From the NCBI RefSeq assembly GCF_010365105.1, contig NZ_JAAFGZ010000005.1, forward strand, positions 1 through 64,000: a stretch of DNA of 64,000 nt. The letters are read 5' to 3'. A program made the translations under genes and the position numbers. Below, piece after piece: positions 8,735-18,717 of the stretch. The notes below the pieces were generated by a model. It was not told the origin of the DNA, ran no database searches, and saw only the letters and a list, made by a program, of their open reading frames with translations. Source of the stretch: Polaromonas sp. (lineage in GTDB: Bacteria > Pseudomonadota > Gammaproteobacteria > Burkholderiales > Burkholderiaceae_C). How positions within the stretch are numbered: the stretch's first letter is position 1; each line of letters opens with the position of its first letter.

Positions 8735-9820
8735 CTACACCCGGTTGGCCTGCAGCCCCAGCGAACGCAGGTGCGCCATCACGCGCTGGCTCATGTCCTG
8801 AAGCGGCACGACCTCGTGCGCAGCGCCCAGTGCAATGGCCTCGCGCGGCATGCCAAAGACCACGCAGCTCGCCTCGTCCTGCGCCAGCGTGTAGCTGCCT
8901 GCCTGGCGCATGCGCAACAGGCCGTCGGCGCCGTCGCGGCCCATGCCGGTCAGGATCACGCCGATGGCATTTTTTCCGGCATGGCGGGCTGCCGAATCGA
9001 ACAGCACATCGACTGACGGCCGGTGCCGGTTGACCGGTGGCGCCAGGTCCACCTGGGCCACATAGTTGGCGCCGCTGCGCACCAGCGACAGATGAAATCC
9101 GCCCGGCGCAATGTAGGCATGGCCGGGCAATATGCGCTCGCCCTGCACCGCTTCGGACACCACGATGCGGCACAGGCCGTTCAGGCGCTCGGCAAATGAA
9201 TGGGTGAAACCTGCCGGCATGTGCTGCGCGATCATGATGCCCGGGCAGTCCGGCGGAAGGGGCTGCAGCACCTCCCGGATGGCTTCGGTCCCGCCGGTGG
9301 AAGCGCCAATGATGATGAGCTTTTCGGTGCTCAGCAACGGGCTGCGCAGCAGTGGCGCCTCGGCGGCGGCACCTGCGCTGCTGCCCGGCGCCGAACGCCT
9401 TGCCGGCAGCAGCCGTGCTGCGGCGGCGATGCGTATCTTGCCGGCGATCAGCTCGGTGTAGGAAAGCAGTCCATCGCGAATGCCCAGGCGCGGTTTGGTC
9501 ACGAAGTCGATCGCACCCAGTTCCAGTGCGCGCAGCGCTGCCTCGGAGCCATGTTCCGTCAGCGACGAGACCATGACGACCGGCATGGGGCGCAGGCGCA
9601 TCAGCCGTTCCAGAAATTCCAGCCCGTCCATGCGCGGCATTTCCACGTCCAGCGTCATCACGTCCGGGTTGTGCTGCTTGACCAGGTCGCGCGCGATCAG
9701 CGGGTCGGATGCCGTTGCCACCACCACCATGTCGCTCTGGCTGTTGATGATCTCGGTCATCAGGCTGCGGATCAATGCCGAATCGTCAACGCAGAGCACC
9801 CTGATTTTCTTGTCCGTCAT
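8735..9820 (-). CDS. cheB: chemoreceptor glutamate methylesterase/deamidase CheB
   Basis: Two-domain adaptation enzyme. The N-terminal receiver carries phospho-acceptor Asp58 ([12 protein letters not shown]). The C-terminal methylesterase carries catalytic Ser174 (IGASTGG), His200 (AQHMP) and the Asp of [11 protein letters not shown] short Ala/Ser-rich linker joins them (about 140-160). The 361-residue length is standard. The ATG overlaps the cheD stop by 4 bases. Confidence 0.97.
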   Translation of the reverse strand: MTDKKIRVLCVDDSALIRSLMTEIINSQSDMVVVATASDPLIARDLVKQHNPDVMTLDVEMPRMDGLEFLERLMRLRPMPVVMVSSLTEHGSEAALRALELGAIDFVTKPRLGIRDGLLSYTELIAGKIRIAAAARLLPARRSAPGSSAGAAAEAPLLRSPLLSTEKLIIIGASTGGTEAIREVLQPLPPDCPGIMIAQHMPAGFTHSFAERLNGLCRIVVSEAVQGERILPGHAYIAPGGFHLSLVRSGANYVAQVDLAPPVNRHRPSVDVLFDSAARHAGKNAIGVILTGMGRDGADGLLRMRQAGSYTLAQDEASCVVFGMPREAIALGAAHEVVPLQDMSQRVMAHLRSLGLQANRV

Positions 9821-10476
9821 AAAGTCCAGCCCATCTTTTTGTCAAGCGTGTACGCAGCGCCTGCAGCCAGTCTGCCGTCCCTGCTGCTGCCTTGCTGCCT
9901 GAGCAGCGCGCTGGCCAGTGCCTGCTCCTCGCGCTGCACCAGAAAAGCATCGTCCTGCTGGCGCAATTTTCTGACCGCCACCCGGCCGGAGAAAGGGAAA
10001 AAGTTGATTCGGCGCGGCAGCTTTCCGCGCAAGTCCTGTGCGGCAATACGGATACGCTTGTCCAGCAGGTAGCGCAGCACGAAGTCGGCATTGCGTTCGC
10101 CAATGTTGAGCAGCGTCATGCTGGCCAGCACGGCCCCGCCGCCAAAAACCTTGGCTTCCAGGCGCTCGCGCCGCGCCCCGGCCCGGACCACTTCGCTGAG
10201 CAGCACCTGCATCGCATGCGCGCCATAGCGCATGGCGGCGGTGGCATCAAAAAGCAGCGGGTCGGCTGCATCGGGCAGCATGAAGTGGTTCATGCCGCCA
10301 ATGCCCGAGACGCTGTCACGCAGGCAGGCCGCCACACACGAACCGAGCACAGTCGTCAGCACCATGTCTTCGGACGTGACGTAATACTCCCCCGGCAGCA
10401 GCTTGACTGCCGACAGGCTGAATTCACGGTCGAAATAATGACGCGTGGCCAGGGGTTCGGCTTCTGCCGTGATCAT
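9817..10476 (-). CDS. cheD: chemoreceptor glutamine deamidase CheD
   Basis: Deamidates glutamines of chemoreceptors, acting with CheB and CheR in adaptation. The 219-residue protein has the cysteine-hydrolase core: Cys47 in [11 protein letters not shown] and His64 in GGMNHFMLP, with the KVFGGG block following. It is coupled on both sides by 4-base overlaps to cheR upstream and cheB downstream. The last 30 residues beyond the deamidase fold look unstructured. Confidence 0.95.
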   Translation of the reverse strand: MITAEAEPLATRHYFDREFSLSAVKLLPGEYYVTSEDMVLTTVLGSCVAACLRDSVSGIGGMNHFMLPDAADPLLFDATAAMRYGAHAMQVLLSEVVRAGARRERLEAKVFGGGAVLASMTLLNIGERNADFVLRYLLDKRIRIAAQDLRGKLPRRINFFPFSGRVAVRKLRQQDDAFLVQREEQALASALLRQQGSSRDGRLAAGAAYTLDKKMGWTL

Positions 10477-11342
10477 GCCGCGCCTCTGGACAGGCTGTTG
10501 GCCAGGCCATAGACCGTCTGGCCGCGCAGCCGCAAGGTCTGCTGGGCAAAGGAAAAGTTTTCCGAATGCCCGGCAAACAGCAGGGCATGGGGCTTCATCA
10601 GGGGGACAAAGCGCTGCAGGATTTTTTCCTGCGTCGGCTTGTCGAAATAGATCATCACATTACGGCAAAAGATGGCATCAAACGGGCCTTTGAGCGGCCA
10701 TTTCGGATCAAGCAGGTTAAGTTGCGAAAACCTGACCAGGGCGGCCACTTCCGGCCGTATCCGCACCTTGCCGGCATGCGCGCCGGAGCCCTTGAGGAAA
10801 AACCGCTTCAGGCGTTGCGCAGGCAGCTTGCTGGCCTGTTCCAGCGTGAAAATGCCGTCCACCGCCTTGGCCAGCACCTGCGTGTCGATGTCCGTGGCCA
10901 CCACGCTGCAAGCGCTGGCGCGGCTTCCCAGTGTTTCGATCAGCGTCATCGCGATCGAATATGGCTCCTCACCGGTCGATGCGGCCGAGCACCAGATGGT
11001 GACCGGCTGCGCAGACTGGAGGACATGCTCGGCAAGCAGGGGGAAATGGTGCGCTTCGCGAAAAAAGGCCGTCAGGTTGGTGGTCAGCGCATTGGTGAAC
11101 AGCTCCCACTCGTGGCTGCGCGGATCGGCCTCCAGAAAGCCCAGGTAGGCCGAAAACTCGCGCATCTCCAGTTCGCGCAGGCGGCGCGACAGGCGGCTGT
11201 AGACCATCTGCCGCTTTTGCACGCTCAGGGAAATGCCGGCTCGCTGGTGAATCAGCAGGCGAATCCGGGCAAAGTCCGTGTCGGTCAACAGAAAATCGGG
11301 GCCTGCCGGCGAAAGCGCAGCAGCGCGGGGGGATGGATTCAT
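10473..11342 (-). CDS. cheR: chemoreceptor methyltransferase CheR
   Basis: S-adenosylmethionine-dependent enzyme that methylates chemoreceptor glutamates. The 289-residue protein has the N-terminal helical CheR_N region and the SAM-binding motif [16 protein letters not shown], followed by [13 protein letters not shown] and the terminal [10 protein letters not shown] block. It is the first gene of the che/flh run. A 166-base gap separates it from the HDOD gene upstream and probably holds the promoter, although I saw no clear sigma-28 motif. cheA, cheW and receptor genes are not in the window. Confidence 0.96.
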   Translation of the reverse strand: MNPSPRAAALSPAGPDFLLTDTDFARIRLLIHQRAGISLSVQKRQMVYSRLSRRLRELEMREFSAYLGFLEADPRSHEWELFTNALTTNLTAFFREAHHFPLLAEHVLQSAQPVTIWCSAASTGEEPYSIAMTLIETLGSRASACSVVATDIDTQVLAKAVDGIFTLEQASKLPAQRLKRFFLKGSGAHAGKVRIRPEVAALVRFSQLNLLDPKWPLKGPFDAIFCRNVMIYFDKPTQEKILQRFVPLMKPHALLFAGHSENFSFAQQTLRLRGQTVYGLANSLSRGAA

Positions 11343-11508
11343 GGCAGGCTTGTGGGTTCAGGAGATCATTCACCATTGCTGCCCGAAGGCAAGCAATGCG
11401 CAGGCACCAATGTAGCCAGCAAACGCTCCTTTCGATGCCCCGAAAAGCATGCCAAACAGCGCCCATCTTTGCACATGGACCCGGCTCAGCCAGCCACTCC
11501 AGTTCCCG

Positions 11509-12705
11509 TTAAAGGTTCAGGTCCTGCGCCCACACCATGGCCGACCCGTGGGCCTTGTTCACCTGCGAAGGCGCCATGAACAAGGCGTCGGCAAGGGCTG
11601 GCGCAGAGCCGCCCTCGCCCTCGCACGCCTCTGCCAGCGCCAGCAAGGGCCCGTAGATGTCCCCCCGGTAAAGCAAGGCCTGGACAATCGCATCGGACAG
11701 CGACACCTGGCGCATCAGTTGATGCATCGGAGTCCCCATAAGCTGGTCCAGCAATGAGAAAAGTCCCACGACAAACAGGTTTCCCGCTTCGCCCGATGGG
11801 AGCAGGCCCACGCCCAGCAGTTCGACAAACCGTCCACGCACAATGGCCGTCTGGAGCAATGCCCGCGAAGACCCCGCCGAGCCGGTGGTTGCCAGCAACA
11901 GGGCCAGCCAGCGGTACAGCGGTTGGTAGCCCAGCATCGTGATGGCATGGCGCAGCGATTCGATTTCGATCTGAAGCCCGAAACCGGCGCTATTGATGTA
12001 GCGGAGCAGCTTGTAGGAAAGCATTGCGTCGCGCTGGAGAACCTTTTCCAGTTCGCGGATATCGGCGAAGTTCTGGACCATCGTCATCAGCTGCAGGATC
12101 AGCACCGTTTGCGAACCCATTTCGGCGATTCGCGGCAGGCTTCGCGGCGACGCACACAGATTTTCAAAAAACCCCGCCAGGCCAAGCGCCGCACAGGCAT
12201 CAAACCCGTTCCAGTCCGACACCTTGTCGACCATCAGTTCCAGCGCAGGCTCGGCGAGCGTTGCCAGACTGGCAATCCGTGCCAGGTCGGGATGTGCCAG
12301 ATCAGCCGTGACATAGGTCATCAGCGAAAGCAGGCCGTCGCTCGAATCAAACAGCGCCACATCCGGATGGCGCAGCGCCAGTCGAAAGCCCTGGGCATGC
12401 AGCGAAAGTGCCAGCTCGATGCCTTCCGGGCAGGCCAGTTCCGCCTGGCCGAACATCAGGACCGTTGTGGCGGGATTGAGGTATTGCAGTCCATCGGCAG
12501 ACAGGGCAGCCGCATCGATGTCAATGAAAAACTGGCAGGACCCGGCCTGATGGGGAAACTGCGCCATCAGCGCCAGCAAAGGTTGCATGGTCCGGTCTGG
12601 CGGCGCAGTGTCCACCTGGGCGTCCTGCCATGAAAGGCGGTAGCCCCGCACGCGCTGGGTGGCGTCGATCAGGGGCGTTCGCGAAAGATAGTTGTCAGGG
12701 TTCAT
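11509..12705 (-). CDS. EAL-like/HDOD domain signalling protein (YuxH type)
   Basis: The 398-residue protein resembles the YuxH family. Residues 1-190 look like a degenerate EAL (c-di-GMP phosphodiesterase) domain, with FFIDIDAAAL and VLMFGQAELA in place of intact catalytic motifs. Residues 195-398 form an HDOD domain (MTMVQNFADIRELEKVLQ then LSYKLLRYINSAGFG). Such proteins usually act as non-catalytic signalling partners. It sits just upstream of cheR on the same strand, so a link to motility or c-di-GMP is plausible but inferred. Confidence 0.8.
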   Translation of the reverse strand: MNPDNYLSRTPLIDATQRVRGYRLSWQDAQVDTAPPDRTMQPLLALMAQFPHQAGSCQFFIDIDAAALSADGLQYLNPATTVLMFGQAELACPEGIELALSLHAQGFRLALRHPDVALFDSSDGLLSLMTYVTADLAHPDLARIASLATLAEPALELMVDKVSDWNGFDACAALGLAGFFENLCASPRSLPRIAEMGSQTVLILQLMTMVQNFADIRELEKVLQRDAMLSYKLLRYINSAGFGLQIEIESLRHAITMLGYQPLYRWLALLLATTGSAGSSRALLQTAIVRGRFVELLGVGLLPSGEAGNLFVVGLFSLLDQLMGTPMHQLMRQVSLSDAIVQALLYRGDIYGPLLALAEACEGEGGSAPALADALFMAPSQVNKAHGSAMVWAQDLNL

Positions 12706-12986
12706 GGGCTGAAGTTCAGCAGTATCCGGCGTTGAATGTGTGTGGTTATGCGGCTGCAGTCAGTTGTGTTCCAGGCCCTGCCCTGTTCCGGGCAAAGGAT
12801 GGCAAAAGACCGGCGCCAGGCGTCAATATTCAATGCAAAAGGACAGCAGCGTCGCAGCACAGGAATGTTGCGCTGCATGATTCTCAGGCAGGCTCTCCGG
12901 GCTGCAGGCGGCGAACAAGTGCTTGATCAGCCCTTTGTTTCCAGGATTCAAACGGGCCGTCCACGCCCTGACCTTGCCCAGGGATT

Positions 12987-14162
12987 TCAGGAACCCAGGA
13001 ATTCACCAATAGGCTTGAGGTCTTCGACCCGGTCGCACACCGACTTGACGATCATCAGGATCGGAATGCCGAGCAACAGGCCCCACACCCCCCAGAGCCA
13101 ACCCCAGGCCAGCAGGCCCATGAACACAGCGACCGGGCTGAGCCGGCTGGCGCGGCTGGTCAGCCAGGGCGTGAGCAGATTGCCCACCAGCGTGTGGATG
13201 ACGATTGACGTGCCGCCCACGGCCATCGCCATGTTGATCGATCCGAACTGCAGGAAAGCCACCAGCGCCGAAGCGGCCGCAGTGACCAGCGAGCCGATGT
13301 AGGGAATGAGGTTGAGCACGCAGGCGACCACGCCCCAGACGGCGGCATTGTCCAGCCCGAGGAGCATCAGCGCGACGGCGGTCAGCACGCCGACCAGCAG
13401 GCTGGTCAGCAACTGCACCTGCAGGTAGCGCTGGATCTGCCCGGCAATCTCATGCAGCGCCTGCAGCGTGATTTTTTTCTTGCTCAGGCTCGGCCCGGCC
13501 AGCTTGACCAGCTTGCGCCGGAAGGTATCGCCCGAAAGCATCAGGAAATAGGTCAGGAACACCACCACCGCAATTTGTCCGAGCAGGGCCAGCAGGCCGA
13601 TGGTGCCGGTCCACAGGTAGTCCTTGATGTTGAAGCGCGGCGCCTCGATCACCACCCGGGTCGCGCCCCGGTTGGGGCCGGTGACGGCGGCACTTTCGCG
13701 CGTGGCCTGCTCGATCTGGGCGGCCGCCTTCTGCACCGTTTCCAGCGCGCTGTTTGACTTGCCGCTGCCTGACCTGAGCGCCTGCCCGAGCTTTTGCGCC
13801 GCCGCCGGCAGGGCCTCGATCAGTTGCGCGGCTTCAAGCCGCAGCTGGTAGGCGCCGGAAACCATCGCGCCCAGAATGCCCAGCAGCAGCACAGCCGAAC
13901 TCAACCAGCGGGGCACACGCCTGGTCTCCATCCAGTTGACGAGCGGCGAAAAGGCATAGCTGAACAGCACGCTGAGCATGATCGGGATGAGCACGACCCG
14001 CGCCCACTGGAGCACGAAAAGGCTGACCAGGATGGCCAGGAGCACCAGCGACATGTTGCGCACATCCACCGGCATGTGCAAAAGAAACCGTTCCGGTTCG
14101 GGAAAGTCCGTGACATCGGGTTCGGCAACGACCGGATCGTCTGCAATGGTTTCTTCGGTCAT
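12987..14162 (-). CDS. AI-2E family (PerM-type) transporter
   Basis: A 391-residue inner-membrane protein with about seven to eight hydrophobic segments. It has the family hallmarks of a long amphipathic middle region (about 140-230) and the C-terminal signature GLLAWGWLWGVWGLLLGIPILMIVK split over the last helices. The family includes the Na+/H+ antiporter PerM, and a role in autoinducer export was suggested for one member, so the substrate here is unknown. The ATG at 14162 has GAGGA nine bases upstream. Flanking gaps (12706-12986, 14163-14374) show no gene. Confidence 0.85.
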   Translation of the reverse strand: MTEETIADDPVVAEPDVTDFPEPERFLLHMPVDVRNMSLVLLAILVSLFVLQWARVVLIPIMLSVLFSYAFSPLVNWMETRRVPRWLSSAVLLLGILGAMVSGAYQLRLEAAQLIEALPAAAQKLGQALRSGSGKSNSALETVQKAAAQIEQATRESAAVTGPNRGATRVVIEAPRFNIKDYLWTGTIGLLALLGQIAVVVFLTYFLMLSGDTFRRKLVKLAGPSLSKKKITLQALHEIAGQIQRYLQVQLLTSLLVGVLTAVALMLLGLDNAAVWGVVACVLNLIPYIGSLVTAAASALVAFLQFGSINMAMAVGGTSIVIHTLVGNLLTPWLTSRASRLSPVAVFMGLLAWGWLWGVWGLLLGIPILMIVKSVCDRVEDLKPIGEFLGS

Positions 14163-14374
14163 TTGTCATCCTCGTGAGGTTTGGGTGCTTGCACCCGGCA
14201 TTCTGTCAGCAACAGCGGTACGTTTGGGTTGAAAGCATTGCACCCGAAATGCCGGCAACGCACCATAGGACGCCTCCCCGCAAACCGGACAGTGGCAGGA
14301 GTCACCGGCTGCCAGCGGCCGCCGTAATCCGGCCGGGCAAGGCCTTCATCCGCCGCCAGAAGGCACCCACGGAA

Positions 14375-15118
14375 TCAGCCGGCAATGGCGTCCCGGACGG
14401 CGCCAAGCTGGCGGCGCGACACCGCCAGCAACTCATCCAGGCCATTGAGCCGCACGGCCCAGCCCTCGCCTTCCTCGGGATCGAAATGCTTTTCCAGCGC
14501 GCGCACCGCGCTTCTGGCAATCAGCGCATTGCGGTGAATCCGCACGAACCGGCCGCCAAAACGCGCTTCCAGCTCGCTCAGCGAGCCGTCCAGGATGTAG
14601 CTGCGCCTGAGGGTGCGCACCGTGATGTACTTCAATTCGGCCTTGAAATACAGCACTTCGGCCATCGGCACGCGCTCGGTGCGGCCCCGGTCCTGGATCA
14701 GCAGTGTTTCTTCAGCCATTTCGGGCTCTTGCGCAAGCCTGTTATGCATCACACGCTCTACTTTTTGTAGCGCCTGGCGCAGCCGCTCCAGCCGCACCGG
14801 CTTGGTCAGGTAGTCCACTGCGTCCAGCTCGAAAGCCTGCACCGCATGGCCGGCATGCGCGGTGACGAACACCACGGCAGGCGGCCGGGGCAGGCTGGCA
14901 ATCAGCCGGGCCAGCGCCAGGCCGTCAACGCCGGGCATGTGGATGTCAAGCAGCACCGCGTCAAACGACTGGTGCTGCAGCGCATTCATTGCCTGCACCG
15001 CGTCGCCCGCCTCGGCGGCCACTACCGACGCCGGCGACGTGCAGTCGCCCAGCAAGGTGCGCAGGCGCAACCTGGCCAGCGCCTCATCGTCTACCAGCAG
15101 AATTTTCAAGGCGTTCAC
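14375..15118 (-). CDS. LytTR-family response regulator (AlgR-like)
   Basis: A 247-residue regulator with an N-terminal receiver (ILLVDDEALARLRL, phospho-acceptor Asp58 in AVLLDIHMPGVDG) and a C-terminal LytTR DNA-binding domain (about 140-247, with FVRIHRNALIARSAV). The GTG start at 15118 overlaps the kinase TGA as GTGA, so translation is coupled. In Pseudomonas the AlgR/FimS pair also lies beside argH, as here, and controls pili and exopolysaccharide; the targets in this organism are unknown. Confidence 0.88.
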   Translation of the reverse strand: MNALKILLVDDEALARLRLRTLLGDCTSPASVVAAEAGDAVQAMNALQHQSFDAVLLDIHMPGVDGLALARLIASLPRPPAVVFVTAHAGHAVQAFELDAVDYLTKPVRLERLRQALQKVERVMHNRLAQEPEMAEETLLIQDRGRTERVPMAEVLYFKAELKYITVRTLRRSYILDGSLSELEARFGGRFVRIHRNALIARSAVRALEKHFDPEEGEGWAVRLNGLDELLAVSRRQLGAVRDAIAG

Positions 15119-16185
15119 AAGGGAATCTCCAGCCGGACCTGAAACAGCCCGTTCTTGCAAGCCGTCCTGAACTGGGCCTGCACATCATGCAGCAGGAACA
15201 GACGCTCGCGTACATTGGCCAGCGCCAGCCCATGGCCCGGCCGTCCGCTTCCGGCGGGTGTCGAATTGGTCACCTTGATGACCACGGTGCTGCCGTGCCG
15301 GCTCGTTGAGATGAGGATTCTTGCGCCGCTGGCACTGGGCTCCACGCCGTGCAACACGGCATTTTCAACCAGCGGCTGCAGGAGCAGCGGTGGCAGCCGG
15401 GCCGTGTCTGCGCCGGGGTCCAGGTTCCACTGCACGCGCAACCTGTCGCCAAAGCGGACCTGCTCGATGTCCAGGTAGCGCTGCGCCAGCAAAATTTCCT
15501 GCGCCAGCGTAACCGACTCGGCCGGGTCGGCCAGCGCGCTCCTGAACAACTCGCTCAGGTCTTCCAGCACCGCCTCGGCCCTGGCCGGCTCCGCACGCAC
15601 CAGCGCAATCGCGCTGTTCAGCGTGTTGAACAAAAAATGTGGCCGGATGCGCGACTGCAACTCGGCCAGACGGGCAGCCGTGGCCGCAGGCGTCCTGGCC
15701 TTGGCACGCCAGAACAGGCCTGCCAGCACCAGCGCCGACAGCAGCACGCCGGCGGCACCGCTGGCCCACCACGGCGCAATGGGCAGCATGCCCATCAGCG
15801 CCAGCAGGCCGCAGGCATAGAGCCCTGCAGCAGCTCCCAGGACGGTCCCGGCCAGCCATTGCCCCGGAACCTGCAACCGGTTCAAACGGGCCTTGAAAGC
15901 GCAGACGGCGATCAGCCAGGCCAGTGTGGCGGGCAGCACGCCGCCGGTCAGCAGCGAAAACCGCAGCAGCCAGTCCAGCGGGTCCGAGGTGCCAAACATC
16001 GCACCCACGCCGGCAACCGCCTGTACCAGCAGGACCACCCGCAGCACGACGCCCACATGACACGCGTCGAACAGGCTGGCACCCGGCGTTAAAGGCGAGG
16101 CAGCCACCAGCGCATCGGACGGTGTCAAGCCGCCATGCAGGGTGGAATCGTCAAAGTTCTGGGAGACAGTGGCGGGCTTCATCAT
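15115..16185 (-). CDS. LytS/FimS-type sensor histidine kinase (AlgZ-like)
   Basis: A 356-residue inner-membrane kinase. Four to five hydrophobic segments span about residues 45-160. The His_kinase domain follows, with phospho-acceptor His183 in the motif RIRPHFLFNTLNS, and the ATPase part has LQPLVENAVLHG and a glycine box GSGRPGHGLALANVRERL. It has no large periplasmic sensor, as in FimS/AlgZ. It is coupled to the LytTR regulator by a 4-base overlap and transcribed divergently from argH (197-base gap). Confidence 0.88.
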   Translation of the reverse strand: MMKPATVSQNFDDSTLHGGLTPSDALVAASPLTPGASLFDACHVGVVLRVVLLVQAVAGVGAMFGTSDPLDWLLRFSLLTGGVLPATLAWLIAVCAFKARLNRLQVPGQWLAGTVLGAAAGLYACGLLALMGMLPIAPWWASGAAGVLLSALVLAGLFWRAKARTPAATAARLAELQSRIRPHFLFNTLNSAIALVRAEPARAEAVLEDLSELFRSALADPAESVTLAQEILLAQRYLDIEQVRFGDRLRVQWNLDPGADTARLPPLLLQPLVENAVLHGVEPSASGARILISTSRHGSTVVIKVTNSTPAGSGRPGHGLALANVRERLFLLHDVQAQFRTACKNGLFQVRLEIPL

Positions 16186-16382
16186 TAAAAAGAAGGGTTG
16201 CGGTTCTTCAGTCCGGGTTGATTTTCAGGCCATCAGGCGCGCAGATAAAATTACCGGGATGAGTATTGCACCGGTCGAGGCTTTCAGGCCCTTGGGCTGA
16301 AGACTATTTCAGCCACCGGCTCAGCCCCAACACAGCGCTCGTTTCAACCCGCCCAGAGCCTGTCCCTTCAAGAAAGCCCGCC

Positions 16383-17792
16383 ATGAATCAATTCGACAAA
16401 AAATCCCAAGCCTGGTCTGCCCTGTTTTCCGAGCCCATGAGCGACCTGGTCAAGCGCTACACCTCCAGCGTGTTTTTTGACAAGCGGCTGTGGCAGGCCG
16501 ACATTGCCGGCTCGCTGGCGCACGCCGACATGCTGGCCGCGCAAGGCATCATTGCCCCCGCCGACCATGACGCCATCCAGTACGGCATGGCGCAAATCAC
16601 GCGCGAGATCGAAGCCGGCGAATTTGAATGGAAGCTCGACCTTGAGGACGTTCACCTGAACATCGAGGCGCGGCTGACCCAATTAGTGGGCGACCCCGGC
16701 AAGCGCCTGCACACCGGCCGCTCGCGCAACGACCAGGTCGCCACCGACGTCCGACTGTGGCTTCGTGGCGAGATCGACCTGATTGGCGGCCTGCTGATTG
16801 ATCTGCAAAAGGCGCTGGTCGAGATGGCCGATAAAAACGTCGAAGTGATTTTGCCCGGCTTCACCCACCTGCAGGTCGCCCAGCCGGTCAGTTTTGGCCA
16901 CCACATGCTGGCCTACGTCGAGATGTTCAGCCGCGACGCCGAACGCATGAATGAAGTGCGTCGCCGGGTGAACCGCCTGCCGCTGGGCGCCGCCGCCCTG
17001 GCCGGCACCAGCTACCCGCTGGACCGCGAGCGCGTTGCCACCACCTTGGGCATGGTTGACGAGCAAGGCCAGCCGCAGGTCTGCCAGAACAGCCTGGACG
17101 CCGTCAGCGACCGCGACTTTGCGATTGAATTCACGGCAGCTGCGTCGCTGGCGATGGTTCACATCAGCCGCTTCAGCGAAGAGCTGATTCTCTGGATGAG
17201 CCAGAACTTCAGTTTCATCCACATCGCCGACCGCTTCACCACCGGCTCGTCGATCATGCCGCAGAAGAAAAACCCCGACGTGCCCGAACTGGCACGCGGC
17301 AAGACCGGCCGCGTCGTCGGCCACCTGATGGGCCTGATCACGCTGATGAAGGGCCAGCCGCTGGCCTACAACAAGGACAACCAGGAAGACAAGGAGCCGC
17401 TGTTCGACACCGTCGATACGCTGAAGGACACGCTGCGCATCTTTGCCGACATGGTCGGCGGCATCACCGTCAAGCCTGAAGCGATGGAACGCGCCGCCCT
17501 GCGCGGCTACGCCACCGCCACCGACCTGGCCGACTACCTGACGAAAAAAGGCCTGCCCTTCCGCGACGCCCACGAAACCGTCGCCCACGCTGTCAAGGCC
17601 GCCACGGCGCATCAGGTGGACTTGTCGGAACTGCCGCTGGCGGTGTTGCAGGAGTTCAACCCGTCGATTGAAAAGGATGTGTATGACGTGCTGAGCCTGC
17701 GTGGTTCGCTGAATGCGCGGAATATTCTGGGTGGTACGGCACCCGTGCAAGTGCGGGCGCAGATTGCGCGGCACCGGGCGCGGCTGGGGTGA
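16383..17792 (+). CDS. argH: argininosuccinate lyase
   Basis: Cleaves argininosuccinate to arginine and fumarate, the last step of arginine synthesis. The 469-residue protein has the fumarase/aspartase superfamily signature [11 protein letters not shown] (about residues 285-295), the TGRSRNDQ substrate loop and HxLxxAQ-type [16 protein letters not shown] block. ATG 16383 was chosen because the family begins near here and upstream codons lack a binding site. The codon use and GC match the core genome, in contrast with the cassette block that begins about 250 bases downstream. Confidence 0.96.
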   Translation: MNQFDKKSQAWSALFSEPMSDLVKRYTSSVFFDKRLWQADIAGSLAHADMLAAQGIIAPADHDAIQYGMAQITREIEAGEFEWKLDLEDVHLNIEARLTQLVGDPGKRLHTGRSRNDQVATDVRLWLRGEIDLIGGLLIDLQKALVEMADKNVEVILPGFTHLQVAQPVSFGHHMLAYVEMFSRDAERMNEVRRRVNRLPLGAAALAGTSYPLDRERVATTLGMVDEQGQPQVCQNSLDAVSDRDFAIEFTAAASLAMVHISRFSEELILWMSQNFSFIHIADRFTTGSSIMPQKKNPDVPELARGKTGRVVGHLMGLITLMKGQPLAYNKDNQEDKEPLFDTVDTLKDTLRIFADMVGGITVKPEAMERAALRGYATATDLADYLTKKGLPFRDAHETVAHAVKAATAHQVDLSELPLAVLQEFNPSIEKDVYDVLSLRGSLNARNILGGTAPVQVRAQIARHRARLG

Positions 17793-17827
17793 TTTTTCTG
17801 GGGTCAGCGGGGCTTTGTTGCTGATGA

Positions 17828-17874
17828 TTATTCGGGTTCAGCTTATGCGGACAGCATTGTCCTCGCCCGAATAA
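17828..17874. repeat. long inverted repeat at the argH/cassette boundary
   Basis: TTATTCGGG (17828-17836) and CCCGAATAA (17866-17874) are perfect inverted copies 29 bases apart. Inside them GGACA (17849-17853) pairs with TGTCC (17858-17862), giving a nested stem. No T-run follows, so a classical terminator is not supported. It lies 36 bases after argH and about 170 bases before the first cassette boundary. Confidence 0.5.
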
Positions 17875-18043
17875 CTCAATGTCATCGTATTTAGCGGATT
17901 CCGCCGTGCGAAGTTCGTCCGTGAAATTTTTGGTTTGCCTGAATGCTGAACAGCTATGGCTTCAAATGGAAAATCTGGACTATCGAGTAAATGGCACGGC
18001 ATTGGGGAGTGCTGTGGCAATAAGATGATGTCGTCCAATTAAC

Positions 18044-18050
18044 GTTAAAT
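18044..18050 (+). mobile_element. integron-type recombination core site GTTAAAT (left edge of cassettes)
   Basis: GTTAAAT preceded by AAC fits the GTTRRRY core at which integron integrases recombine. The first cassette gene starts four bases later (ATG 18054), as is typical for cassettes. I could not identify a matching left arm, so it may be the edge of an attI or the right end of an eroded attC. Confidence 0.45.
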
Positions 18051-18053
18051 CTC

Positions 18054-18566
18054 ATGAGCAGACCATCCTCCCCATTCGCCAAAGCAAACACGCTGAAGGC
18101 ACTTTTGCTGTTCGTCACGGCCGAAAAAAAGTACCTCGATTTAGCGGTCGCGCATGGAATGGCAGTCAACTTGCAAGCACCAGACTTGCGCCGAGCCTTT
18201 GACCAAGGCCAGTTTCCAAAGGTGGGATGGGAGAACGAGGCGCGGGAATCCGCGCATAAGTTTGCAGCTGAGCTTCGTAGAGGAATTGCATCTGCTTTCA
18301 TCGCAACTTTTCTTGTCGATGGTGTCGGTGTTGCCATCGCCTGGATGCTTGGCAAGGTGGGAGCGCACATGAATGCTGATCCAGGCAAGATTTTGAGTGC
18401 ATCAGGCGGCTTCCTTGCGGCATGGGCCACGCTTTGGGAGCTTGGCGGGTACGCGAAGACATACAGCGGCGAAGCGCTTCACGAGGTACTCCATCCGCTG
18501 TTCTTTCGCATTGCCTTTCTTCCTGGTGTAGCGTTAGCAACGGCAGGGCAACTCTGGTGGCAATGA
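18054..18566 (+). CDS. cassette-borne hypothetical membrane protein 1
   Basis: A 170-residue protein of unknown function. Residues 1-75 are soluble and helical in appearance; hydrophobic stretches lie at about 78-101 (GIASAFIATFLVDGVGVAIA), 113-134 and 149-169. The gene fills its segment exactly: it begins 4 bases after a GTTRRRY core and its stop is one base before the attC-like site at 18568. GC content looks lower than in argH, indicating acquisition. No family recognised. Confidence 0.7.
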   Translation: MSRPSSPFAKANTLKALLLFVTAEKKYLDLAVAHGMAVNLQAPDLRRAFDQGQFPKVGWENEARESAHKFAAELRRGIASAFIATFLVDGVGVAIAWMLGKVGAHMNADPGKILSASGGFLAAWATLWELGGYAKTYSGEALHEVLHPLFFRIAFLPGVALATAGQLWWQ

Positions 18567-18567
18567 C

Positions 18568-18625
18568 GCCTAACCAATCATTGCAGTGGATGGGCTTCGC
18601 CGTCCACTGAATTCAAACGTCAAGC
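18568..18625 (+). mobile_element. attC-like site 1
   Basis: 58 bases opening with the 7-base core GCCTAAC (fits RYYYAAC) and closing with GTCAAGC (one mismatch to GTTRRRY). Between them CAGTGGATGG (18584-18593) and CCGTCCACTG (18600-18609) form a 10-pair stem with one G-T pair and a GCTTCG loop. Size, core placement and hairpin match integron attC sites. It starts one base after the stop of the preceding gene. Confidence 0.75.
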
Positions 18626-18717
18626 AGATGAAAAATGCCACACTCACACACCCGCTACCCGTACAAGACGATTACAGTGCTTGATATCTGAAAAACATAG
18701 ACTACGTGGAGAAAGTT

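Noticed and set aside
17955-17971. GCTATGGCTTCAAATGG as an eleventh palindrome copy
   Set aside because: Only the left arm is intact, so the right half cannot pair; could be a decayed copy but is not supported.
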